Source: Actinomycetes bacterium
GTDB lineage: Bacteria; Actinomycetota; Acidimicrobiia; Acidimicrobiales; Microtrichaceae
Assembly: GCA_023423215.1 (NCBI GenBank)
Contig: JAFAFZ010000252.1
Span: forward strand, 1 to 16,312
Direction: 5' to 3'
DNA: 16,312 nucleotides
The notes below the pieces were generated by a model that was given only the letters and a program-made list of their open reading frames with translations, had not been told where the DNA came from and did no database searches. Each line of letters begins with the position of its first letter. The stretch's first letter is position 1. Position numbers and translations under genes: made by a program. This document shows positions 6,004 through 11,987 of the stretch, in pieces.

Positions 6004-7209
6004 ATGTCCAAGCGAGTGCTGTACGCCGGGAGCGTGCACGACGAGGCAGAGATCGACGCGGTCGTCGAGGTCCTCCGCTCGGGCCCGACGGCGTTCCGGA
6101 TCGGCCACCGCGTCCGAGACTTCGAGCTGCAGGTCGCGAGCCTGTTCGGGAAGTCGAGCGGCATCGCAGTGAACTCGGGTTCGTCGGCGCTCTACGTGGC
6201 AGTCGAGCTCCTCGATCTTCCGAAGGGATCCGAGGTCCTCACCTCCGTGCTGACGTTCTCGACCGATGTCGCGCCGCTCGTGCGCGCAGGCCTCGTCCCG
6301 GTGTTCGTCGACGTCGAACCGAACACCTACAACATCGACGTCGACGCGATGGAGCGCCTGATCGGACCGAACACCAAGGCGATCCTCGTTCCGAACCTGG
6401 TCGGCAACGCCCCCGACTGGGATCGCATCCGAGAGCTCGCTGACCTCCACGGCCTGCTCGTCATCGAAGACTCGTGCGACGCCCTCGGTGCCACGCTGCG
6501 CGGCACGCCGACCGGTACACGCTCCGACCTGTCGGTCACCAGCTTCGCCGCGTCGCACATCATCACCGCTGCGGGGAACGGCGGCATGGTCCTGCTGGAC
6601 GACGAGGCGATGCGCGACCGCGGCCTGCTGCTCCGGCGCTGGGGCCGGTCGAGCGAAGTGCAGTTCTACGGTTCGCGGAAGGGCGACACGAGGTTCCTCG
6701 CCGAGGTCGATGGCATGGAGTACGACTCGCTGTTCGTCTTCGAGGAGCTCGGTTGGAACTTCGAGCCGTCCGAGCTGGGCGCGGCGTTCGGCCTGGAGCA
6801 GCTGAAGAAGCTGCCCCGCAACTACGAAGCTCGCCAACGGAACTACGCCCGGTACCAGAAGTTCTTCGCCGACCACCTCGATCACTTCGATCCGCCGGTG
6901 CAGCTCGACGGGCTCGAGACCGCCTGGCTGGCGTTCCCCTTCGTGATCCGTCCGGAGGGGGGCTTCGCTCGTTCGACGTTCCAGTCCGAGCTCGAGTCGC
7001 GAGGCATCGACACCCGCATGGTGTGGACCGGCAACGTCACCCGTCAGCCGATGATGCGAGGCGTCACCTTCCGAACCGCGCCGGAGGGCTATCCGAACGC
7101 CGACCGGGTGATGGAGCACGCGCTGCTGATCCCCTGCAACCACTTCCTCGGCGACGACGACATCGACTTCGTGTGCGAAGCGATCGGAGACGTGGTCGCG
7201 GCGAAGTGA
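6004..7209 (+). CDS. DegT/DnrJ/EryC1/StrS-family PLP protein of the ColD/RfbH dehydratase type (Lys replaced by His)
   Basis: A 401-residue fold-type I PLP enzyme. NSGSSAL (57-63) should hold the cofactor phosphate and IEDSCDALGA (154-163), with Asp156, the pyridine nitrogen. The segment that in aminotransferases carries the Schiff-base lysine reads SFAASHIITAAGNGG (180-194), with His185 at that place. The same substitution (SHH/AHH) defines the sugar-nucleotide 3-dehydratases ColD and RfbH/E1, and other parts agree with RfbH: RRWGR (211-215) and the late block IDTRMVWTGNVTRQP (335-349). The cysteines that bind the 2Fe-2S cluster in RfbH after RxWGR are absent, so ColD is the closer mechanistic model: PMP-dependent removal of a hydroxyl next to a ketone, with glutamate as amine donor. 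No sugar-nucleotide genes are nearby; the gene sits in an acyl-CoA catabolic cluster. AGGAG six bases upstream supports the start. The actual substrate is unknown. Confidence 0.85.
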   Translation: MSKRVLYAGSVHDEAEIDAVVEVLRSGPTAFRIGHRVRDFELQVASLFGKSSGIAVNSGSSALYVAVELLDLPKGSEVLTSVLTFSTDVAPLVRAGLVPVFVDVEPNTYNIDVDAMERLIGPNTKAILVPNLVGNAPDWDRIRELADLHGLLVIEDSCDALGATLRGTPTGTRSDLSVTSFAASHIITAAGNGGMVLLDDEAMRDRGLLLRRWGRSSEVQFYGSRKGDTRFLAEVDGMEYDSLFVFEELGWNFEPSELGAAFGLEQLKKLPRNYEARQRNYARYQKFFADHLDHFDPPVQLDGLETAWLAFPFVIRPEGGFARSTFQSELESRGIDTRMVWTGNVTRQPMMRGVTFRTAPEGYPNADRVMEHALLIPCNHFLGDDDIDFVCEAIGDVVAAK

Positions 7210-7220
7210 TGCTCGATCGC

Positions 7221-7796
7221 TCAGTCCTGGTCGGTGGCGAGGCCGCGAACGAACCGGCGCGTGACGTCCGCGACCGAGTCGGGGTCGGGCAACGTCGTGC
7301 CGATCGCCTCCAGCACGCCGAAGCCGAGCTCGAGTGCCCAGAGCATCGTCACCACGGTCCGGAGGTCGAGCTCGGCGTCGATCTCGTTGCGGTCCTGCCA
7401 GGTCTGGTAGATGTCGGTCCACAGATCGAGTCGGTCGCTCTGGTCGTCGAGCAGGCGCTTCCGCACCTCATCATCGCTCCGGCCGGCGACGGCGCCTTCG
7501 ACGAGCAGGGCTCGAAGGCGCTCGCGATCCGGGTAGCGACCGAAGATGTCGGCCAGCACGTCGGCGATCTCCGAGATGCCCTCTCGGGGCTCCTGGACGA
7601 GCTCGTCGTAGATCTGGGTGTCGATCGCTGCGAGGAGCAGGCCGGCTTTGCTGCCGAAGTTGCCGTAGATGGCGCCGCTGGTCATGTCGGTTCGGCCCGC
7701 CAGGTCGCGCACCGACACGGCCGCGTAGCCGTCCTCGGCGAAGACGGCCGAGGCGAGCTCCACCAGGCGCTGTCGGGTGGTCGGTGCATCTGACAT
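7221..7796 (-). CDS. TetR-family transcriptional regulator
   Basis: A 191-residue regulator. The N-terminal DNA-binding domain (residues 7-52) has the typical order RQRLVELASAVFAEDGYAAVSV, RDLAGRTDMTSGAIYGNFGSK, LLLAAID. The C-terminal helical domain (about 55-185) is the ligand/dimer part and is too variable to suggest an inducer. The gene converges on the ColD-like gene with only 11 bases between the stops and diverges from the SDR at 7905, with a perfect palindrome in the shared region. A TACGAT hexamer eight bases ahead of its ATG suggests a nearly leaderless transcript. It most likely controls itself and the neighbouring SDR. Confidence 0.9.
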   Translation of the reverse strand: MSDAPTTRQRLVELASAVFAEDGYAAVSVRDLAGRTDMTSGAIYGNFGSKAGLLLAAIDTQIYDELVQEPREGISEIADVLADIFGRYPDRERLRALLVEGAVAGRSDDEVRKRLLDDQSDRLDLWTDIYQTWQDRNEIDAELDLRTVVTMLWALELGFGVLEAIGTTLPDPDSVADVTRRFVRGLATDQD

Positions 7797-7804
7797 GGAC
7801 CTCG

Positions 7805-7810
7805 ATCGTA
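7805..7810 (-). promoter_or_regulatory. -10 box of the tetR gene
   Basis: TACGAT on the minus strand fits the TANNNT -10 consensus and ends eight bases before the ATG at 7796, so transcription would begin at or next to the start codon. GAGG three bases before the ATG is a poor ribosome site, in line with a leaderless message. No clear -35 is seen. Confidence 0.4.
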
Positions 7811-7839
7811 CCGGCGGGTCGTGTCGGCGACGTCGACGC

Positions 7840-7852
7840 GAGACCTGGTCTC
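7840..7852. promoter_or_regulatory. Candidate TetR operator, GAGACC-T-GGTCTC
   Basis: A perfect 13-bp odd palindrome, GAGACCTGGTCTC, lies in the 108-base divergent region between the tetR gene and the SDR gene. It is 44 bp from the tetR start and 53 bp from the SDR start. It is unrelated to the TTGACT palindromes. TetR regulators commonly bind such a shared site and repress both directions; the assignment rests on position only. Confidence 0.45.
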
Positions 7853-7904
7853 ACGTCCCGGCGGTGAGGTGACGTCGAGGCGTTCTGACCGAATGGAGGA
7901 CGAC

Positions 7905-8789
7905 ATGCCGATGGAATGCGAAGGACGAGTCGCGATCGTGACCGGCGCCAGCAAAGGGGGCACCGGTACCGCGATCGCGCTGCGGCTCGCCGCCGAAGGT
8001 GCAGCCGTCGCACTGGTGGCACGCGACGAGGACGGGCTGGATGCGACCGCGTCGCGGATCCGTGGTGCCGGCGGGACCGCGCTCGTCATGCCGGTGGACC
8101 TCTCCGACCCCGACGGGGGACGCGACGAGCTCGTGTCGTCGGTGACCGCCGAACTCGGCGCAGTCGACATCCTCGTGAACAACGCTGCGGTGAACGGCTA
8201 TCGCCCGTTCACCGACTGGACCGCACGACGACTGGAGCTCGCCCAACAGGTCAACGTCTGGGCGCCGTGGCGCTTGATGGTCGACGTCGCCGCATCGATG
8301 CGGGAGCGCGGTCAGGGATGGATCGTGAACATCACGAGCTTTGCCGGCGAGCTGCCGCCCGGACCGCCCTTCCCGACGAACGTCGTGGCAACCGCCGGTT
8401 CGGCGTACGGATCCACGAAGGCGGCGCTGAACCGTCTGACCGTCTCGGTCGCGGCAGAGCTCTACGACGCCGGGATCGCCGTCAACGCGCTGGCGCCGCA
8501 GTCCGCGATCGCGACGCCGCACCTCGTCGAGGCGGGTCAGGTGGATCCGGAACGCTTCGAGCCCCTCGAGACGATGGCGGAGGCGGTCCTGTTGTTGGCG
8601 ACGTGCGATGCAGCGGCCGTGACCGGGCGGATCGAGCGGAGCCTCGAGCTCCTCGTCGAGTTCGACCGACCGGTTCGCACCCTCGACGGCCACGAGCTCC
8701 TCGCCGAGTGGCAGCCTGCGGAGCTCGTGGCGGTCATCGACCGCCACCGGGCGCACCTGGCCGATCGAGGATGGCCCGACGCGTTCTGA
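7905..8789 (+). CDS. Short-chain dehydrogenase/reductase with extended active-site loop
   Basis: A 294-residue NAD(P)-dependent oxidoreductase. It shows TGASKGGTG (14-21) for the dinucleotide, NNAA (92-95), and YGSTK with Tyr168 and Lys172. The probable catalytic Ser145 (NITSFAG) is 23 residues before the Tyr instead of the usual 12-14, because of an inserted proline-rich segment (ELPPGPPFPTNVV). Such a loop marks a known actinobacterial SDR subgroup with GPPF and AVNALAP motifs. The C-terminus is longer than in classical SDRs and lacks the usual TGQ-DGG ending. GGAGG five bases before the ATG at 7905 decides the start; ATGs at 7893 and 7911 fit less well. It is divergent from tetR and followed after 98 bases by the alcohol dehydrogenase, which has its own promoter. 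The substrate is probably a hydroxy/oxo-acyl-CoA or alcohol, by context only. Confidence 0.88.
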   Translation: MPMECEGRVAIVTGASKGGTGTAIALRLAAEGAAVALVARDEDGLDATASRIRGAGGTALVMPVDLSDPDGGRDELVSSVTAELGAVDILVNNAAVNGYRPFTDWTARRLELAQQVNVWAPWRLMVDVAASMRERGQGWIVNITSFAGELPPGPPFPTNVVATAGSAYGSTKAALNRLTVSVAAELYDAGIAVNALAPQSAIATPHLVEAGQVDPERFEPLETMAEAVLLLATCDAAAVTGRIERSLELLVEFDRPVRTLDGHELLAEWQPAELVAVIDRHRAHLADRGWPDAF

Positions 8790-8807
8790 GGACCCGACCT
8801 GATCTCG

Positions 8808-8836
8808 TTGATCGAGTCAAGTACCTGGCCTACGCT
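8808..8836 (+). promoter_or_regulatory. Operator and promoter of the alcohol dehydrogenase gene
   Basis: TTGATCGAGTCAA (8808-8820) is a variant of the TTGACT-type palindrome and is identical to the copy at 10915. Its first six bases can serve as -35, with exactly 17 bases to TACGCT (8831-8836) as -10. Transcription would start near 8843, giving a leader of about 45 bases. That leader contains AAGGGGA (8874-8880), seven bases ahead of the ATG. Confidence 0.65.
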
Positions 8837-8887
8837 GGGCGCCGGAGTGCCGAGCCCGGTGGCGCGGACGAACAAGGGGATTCGCAG

Positions 8888-10018
8888 ATGACGCTGACGA
8901 CTCGTGCCGCGGTGCTGTGGGCGCCGGGCGAGGACTGGTCGATCGAGGAGGTCGAGCTCGACGAGCCCCGTGCCGGCGACGTCCTCGTCAGGATGGAGGT
9001 GGCAGGGATGTGCCACTCCGACGAGCACGCTGTGACGGGCGACCTGCCGATGCCCCTGCCGGTGATCGGCGGACACGAGGGCTCCGGGATCGTCGAGGCG
9101 GTCGGGCCGGGCGTCACGACCGTCGGGCCCGGCGACCACGTCGCGATCTCGTTCGTTCCCAGCTGCGGTCGTTGCCGCTACTGCATGAGCGGTCGGAGCT
9201 TCATCTGTGACCAGGGCGCCAAGCTCTTCGACATCGGCATGATGAGCGACGGGCGCGAAGCTCACCACGTCGACGGTCCGAACGGCCGCCAACCCGTCGG
9301 TCGCTACGCGCAGGTCGGCACCTTCTCGGAGTACGTGCTCGCGAGCGAGGACTCCGTCATCAAGGTCGACGACGACCTGCCCTTCGAGGCGGTTGCCCTC
9401 GTCACCTGCGGCGTCGGCACCGGGTTCGGTTCCGCGACCGAGCGTGCCGGCACCCGTCCGGGGGAGACCGTCGCGGTGATCGGCGTCGGAGGCATCGGCA
9501 TCAACGCCGTCCAAGGCGCGCGGATCGCCGGCGCCAAGCGCGTCATCGCGATCGATCCGGTCGAGTTCAAGCGTGAGCAGGCCATGCTCTTCGGCGCGAC
9601 GCACACCTTCGCGTCGATGGAGGAGGCGATGGCGGCCGTGCCGGACCTGACCTGGGGCGACATGTGCGAGCGCGTGGTGCTCGCCGCGGGTGTCGTGCAC
9701 GGCGACATGGTGCAGCCGGCGCTCGACCTCACGGCCAAGGGTGGCACCCTGGTCGTCACGGGGCTCGCTCCGATGATGGAGCAGGACTCGCAGCTCAACC
9801 TCTTCATGTTGTCGATGCTCAACAAGGAGGTGAAGGGCACGATCTACGGATCGTCCAACCCTCGGGAGATGATCCCCCGCCTCCTGTCGATGTACCGCGA
9901 GGGCGAGCTGCGCCTCGACGAACTGGTCACCCGTCGCTACTCGTTGTCCGAGGTCAACGAGGGCTACGACGACATGCGCGAGGGCCGCAACATCCGCGGC
10001 GTCATCGTCTTCGACTGA
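8888..10018 (+). CDS. Zinc-dependent alcohol dehydrogenase, NDMA/mycofactocin-dependent family
   Basis: A 376-residue class III-like alcohol dehydrogenase. Catalytic zinc ligands are Cys42 (GMCHSDEH), His63-Glu64 (GGHEGSG) and Cys174. Structural zinc is held by Cys93, Cys96, Cys99 and Cys107. The Rossmann motif GVGGIG (199-204) with Asp223 indicates NAD. The text HAVTGDLPMPLPVIGGHEG, AIDPVEFKREQAMLFGATHTFAS and YGSSNPREMIPRLLSMYR (each continuing beyond these excerpts) agrees with the family of NDMA-dependent dehydrogenases (Rxyl_3153 type). Those keep a tightly bound nicotinamide that is re-oxidised through mycofactocin. Whether this host makes mycofactocin cannot be seen here. The ATG at 8888 follows a good AAGGGGA site; the frame stays open far upstream but that part overlaps the SDR gene. 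The gene has its own regulated promoter and likely oxidises an alcohol intermediate of the pathway. Confidence 0.92.
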   Translation: MTLTTRAAVLWAPGEDWSIEEVELDEPRAGDVLVRMEVAGMCHSDEHAVTGDLPMPLPVIGGHEGSGIVEAVGPGVTTVGPGDHVAISFVPSCGRCRYCMSGRSFICDQGAKLFDIGMMSDGREAHHVDGPNGRQPVGRYAQVGTFSEYVLASEDSVIKVDDDLPFEAVALVTCGVGTGFGSATERAGTRPGETVAVIGVGGIGINAVQGARIAGAKRVIAIDPVEFKREQAMLFGATHTFASMEEAMAAVPDLTWGDMCERVVLAAGVVHGDMVQPALDLTAKGGTLVVTGLAPMMEQDSQLNLFMLSMLNKEVKGTIYGSSNPREMIPRLLSMYREGELRLDELVTRRYSLSEVNEGYDDMREGRNIRGVIVFD

Positions 10019-10032
10019 GCGGCTCGATGCGT

Positions 10033-10056
10033 CGCTCGCCCGCTCGCCCGCTCGTC
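10033..10056. repeat. Three tandem 8-base units
   Basis: CGCTCGCC occurs twice in a row, followed by CGCTCGTC, in the 60-base space between the convergent alcohol dehydrogenase and SDR genes. A weak GCGC-AATA-GCGC hairpin (10067-10078) follows just beyond the SDR stop. Neither has a T-run, so any terminator role is uncertain. Confidence 0.4.
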
Positions 10057-10078
10057 CAGTCGACCGGCGCAATAGCGC

Positions 10079-10849
10079 TCAGTGGGGGACCATCCCTCCG
10101 TCGACGAGGAGCACCTGGCCGGTGATGAAGCTGCCGGCATCCGAGGTGAGCAGGAGCGCCGGGCCCACCATCTCGTCGGGGTCGGCCATCCGCTTGAGCA
10201 GCATCACCTCGGCCATCACGTCCTGCATCTCGGGCGTGTTGGCGCGCACCATGTCGGTGTCGACGGTGCCCGGCGACAACGCGTTGACCCGGATGCCGTG
10301 CGGCGCGAGCTCTGCCGCCGCAGACCGTGTGGCGGACAGCAGGCCGGCCTTGCCGATGCCGTACATGGACACGAACGACGAGAACATGAACGCGGCGCCC
10401 GAGAGGATGTTGAGCACCGCGGCGTGGGGGCTGGCCTTCAGGTGGGGGAGTGCTGCCTGGGTGAGGAACACCGGTCCGCGGAGGTTCACGTCGAGGGACT
10501 TCGCCCAGGCCTCGGGCGTGTACTCGCCGACCGGCTGCGCGAGTGCTGTCGCTGCGTTGTTGACGACGACGTCGATGCCGCCGAACGCGTCGACGGTTCG
10601 CTCCACGACGGTGCTCAGATCGTCGAGATCGCCGACGTGTGCGGGGACGCCGATCGCTTCGGCGCCCATCGACCGGAGATGTTCGGCTGCTTCGTCCACC
10701 GCTTCCTGCTTGCGACTCACCACCACGACCTTGGCGCCTGCGGCTGCGTAGCCCTCCGCGAGGGCCCTGCCGATGCCGCGCGTTCCGCCGGTGACGATCA
10801 CGACGCGGTCGGTCATGTCGAACAAGGAGTTGAGCTTCGTCGAGTCCAT
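10079..10849 (-). CDS. Short-chain dehydrogenase/reductase (FabG-like)
   Basis: A 256-residue classical SDR with all key elements: TGGTRGIG (20-27), NNAA (97-100), Ser150, Tyr163 and Lys167 (YGIGK), HGIRVNALSPG (184-194), and the ending FITGQVLLVDGG (241-252). It probably interconverts a hydroxyl and a keto group using NAD(P), for example a 3-hydroxyacyl-CoA step. The ATG at 10849 is preceded by GGGGGA; the frame is open further upstream but there it overlaps the divergent hydratase gene. It converges with the alcohol dehydrogenase and shares a divergent promoter region and operator with the hydratase, so both are expected to respond to the same regulator. The substrate cannot be specified. 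Confidence 0.9.
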   Translation of the reverse strand: MDSTKLNSLFDMTDRVVIVTGGTRGIGRALAEGYAAAGAKVVVVSRKQEAVDEAAEHLRSMGAEAIGVPAHVGDLDDLSTVVERTVDAFGGIDVVVNNAATALAQPVGEYTPEAWAKSLDVNLRGPVFLTQAALPHLKASPHAAVLNILSGAAFMFSSFVSMYGIGKAGLLSATRSAAAELAPHGIRVNALSPGTVDTDMVRANTPEMQDVMAEVMLLKRMADPDEMVGPALLLTSDAGSFITGQVLLVDGGMVPH

Positions 10850-10906
10850 GGTGGTCCCCCGTGTGAGACGTTCTCGGCCGGTCCGGTGCCGGGTCCCGGT
10901 TCCGGG

Positions 10907-10927
10907 TAGTGTAGTTGATCGAGTCAA
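10907..10927. promoter_or_regulatory. Shared divergent promoter with TTGATCGAGTCAA operator
   Basis: TTGATCGAGTCAA (10915-10927) is the fourth copy of the palindrome. Read on the minus strand it is TTGACTCGATCAA, and one base further comes TACACT (10908-10913), a -10 for the SDR gene, in the same geometry as at 2209. On the plus strand the overlapping TAGTGT (10907-10912) can be the -10 for the hydratase, placing the operator at its transcription start. One repressor dimer could thus close both promoters. Confidence 0.6.
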
Positions 10928-10951
10928 ATGAACGCGAGTGCAGGGGGACCG

Positions 10952-11797
10952 ATGAGCGAGACGAGTGCAGCAGACGACCAGCTGGTCACCGTGGAGTATC
11001 CGCGTCCCGAGGTCGCGGTCGTCTCGTTGAACCGCCCCGATCGACTGAACGCGCTGTCCTTCGCGCTCGTCGACGAACTGCACGATGCGCTCGACGCGAT
11101 CCATGCGAACAACACCTGTCGGGTGGTGGTGCTCACGGGCGCCGGTCGCGGCTTCTGCTCCGGGCTCGACCTCACCAGCATCGAAGGGTCGTCCACGTCG
11201 CACGGCACGACCGGTCCACGTGCCGGCATGCTGTCCCAGGAGCGCATCGCCGAGCTGCCGATCAAGCTCCGTCGCCTCCAGCAGCCCGTCATCGCTGCGG
11301 TGAACGGCGTCGCCTACGGGGGAGGCTTCGCTCTGTCGCTGGCCTGCGACCTGCGCATCGCCTCCCCCGATGCACGGTTCTGCGCCCAGTTCATCAAGGT
11401 CGGCATCGGTGGCTGCGACATCGGCATCAGCTACACGCTGCCCCGCGCCGTGGGGTCGTCACGTGCCTTCGACCTGATCCTGACCGCCCGTCGGGTGGAC
11501 GCTGACGAGGCCGAGCGGATGGGGATCGTGTCCGAGGTCGCGGACGACGTCGTCGCCCGGGCGCTCGAGGTCGCCGACGTCATCTGCGGCTACAGCCCCT
11601 TCGGTGTCGTGATGACCAAGGAGGTGATGTGGTCGAACCTCGATGCGGTGAGCATCGATCAGGCGATCCACCTCGAGAACCGGACGCAGATACTCGCATC
11701 GACGGGCGGAGAGGTCGCCGAGGCGGCGATGGCGTTCATGGAGAAGCGCTCGCCGGACTGGTCGAACGTGACCCCGACAGGTGTCTGGGACCGGTGA
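10952..11797 (+). CDS. Enoyl-CoA hydratase/isomerase (crotonase) family protein
   Basis: A 281-residue crotonase-fold enzyme acting on acyl-CoA. The first oxyanion-hole segment is GAGRGFCSGLDL (63-74) and the second AVNGVAYGGGFALSLACDLRIAS (116-138). The two glutamates of classical hydratases are missing: the segments read FCAQFIKVGIGG (143-154) and CDIGISYTLPRAVG (155-168), with Asp156 near the second position. This CD-x-G-x-S-x-x-LPR pattern is common in actinobacterial EchA paralogues, some of which are hydrolases or ring-cleaving enzymes rather than hydratases. I chose the ATG at 10952, which follows AGGGGGA; an ATG at 10928 directly abuts the operator and has no ribosome site. The gene is divergent from the SDR and ends about 190 bases before the convergent glycosylase-like gene. 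It appears to be the last member of the regulon. Confidence 0.9.
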   Translation: MSETSAADDQLVTVEYPRPEVAVVSLNRPDRLNALSFALVDELHDALDAIHANNTCRVVVLTGAGRGFCSGLDLTSIEGSSTSHGTTGPRAGMLSQERIAELPIKLRRLQQPVIAAVNGVAYGGGFALSLACDLRIASPDARFCAQFIKVGIGGCDIGISYTLPRAVGSSRAFDLILTARRVDADEAERMGIVSEVADDVVARALEVADVICGYSPFGVVMTKEVMWSNLDAVSIDQAIHLENRTQILASTGGEVAEAAMAFMEKRSPDWSNVTPTGVWDR

Positions 11798-11854
11798 TGC
11801 ACCACGGTCCGATCCAGTGGCGATCGAGGCCGACGAACGCATGCAGCTCTGACG

Positions 11855-11877
11855 CCGCGGACACCCGCCGTCTGCGG
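11855..11877 (+). terminator. Possible hairpin terminator after the hydratase gene
   Basis: CCGCGGAC and GTCTGCGG can pair over eight positions, including one G-U, around a seven-base loop. The hairpin lies 58 bases after the hydratase stop, in the 190-base gap between two convergent genes. No T-run follows, so it is at best a weak or factor-aided terminator. Nothing else is seen in this gap. Confidence 0.3.
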
Positions 11878-11987
11878 AGCCAGGCGGGAGCAAGCGGCTG
11901 ACCCTCGGGCCAGGCGCGACGGCCGGGACGGAGCGATCTCCTGCCCCGTGCGAACCAGCAGGCTGCGGGCGGGTGCGGTGCCGTGGC

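Noticed and set aside
6004..7209. Ordinary sugar or amino acid aminotransferase call for the DegT-family gene
   Set aside because: The lysine that forms the Schiff base with PLP is His185, so standard transaminase chemistry through that lysine is not possible.
5098..7422. Long minus-strand open frame of about 774 codons opposite the amidohydrolase and ColD-like genes
   Set aside because: It lies antisense to two genes with clear family motifs, has low-complexity His/Arg/Val/Glu/Asp-rich translation typical of shadows in GC-rich DNA, and shows no recognisable domain.
7916..8887. In-frame upstream extension of the alcohol dehydrogenase
   Set aside because: The extension overlaps the SDR gene in another frame and reads as an Arg-rich shadow; the family start is the ATG at 8888 with a good ribosome site.
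10033..10078. CRISPR-like or transposon end repeats
   Set aside because: There are only three 8-base units without spacers, and no transposase or terminal inverted repeats were found.
10850..11203. N-terminal extension of the second SDR
   Set aside because: It runs antisense through the start of the hydratase gene and the shared promoter; ATG 10849 has GGGGGA upstream and matches the family start.
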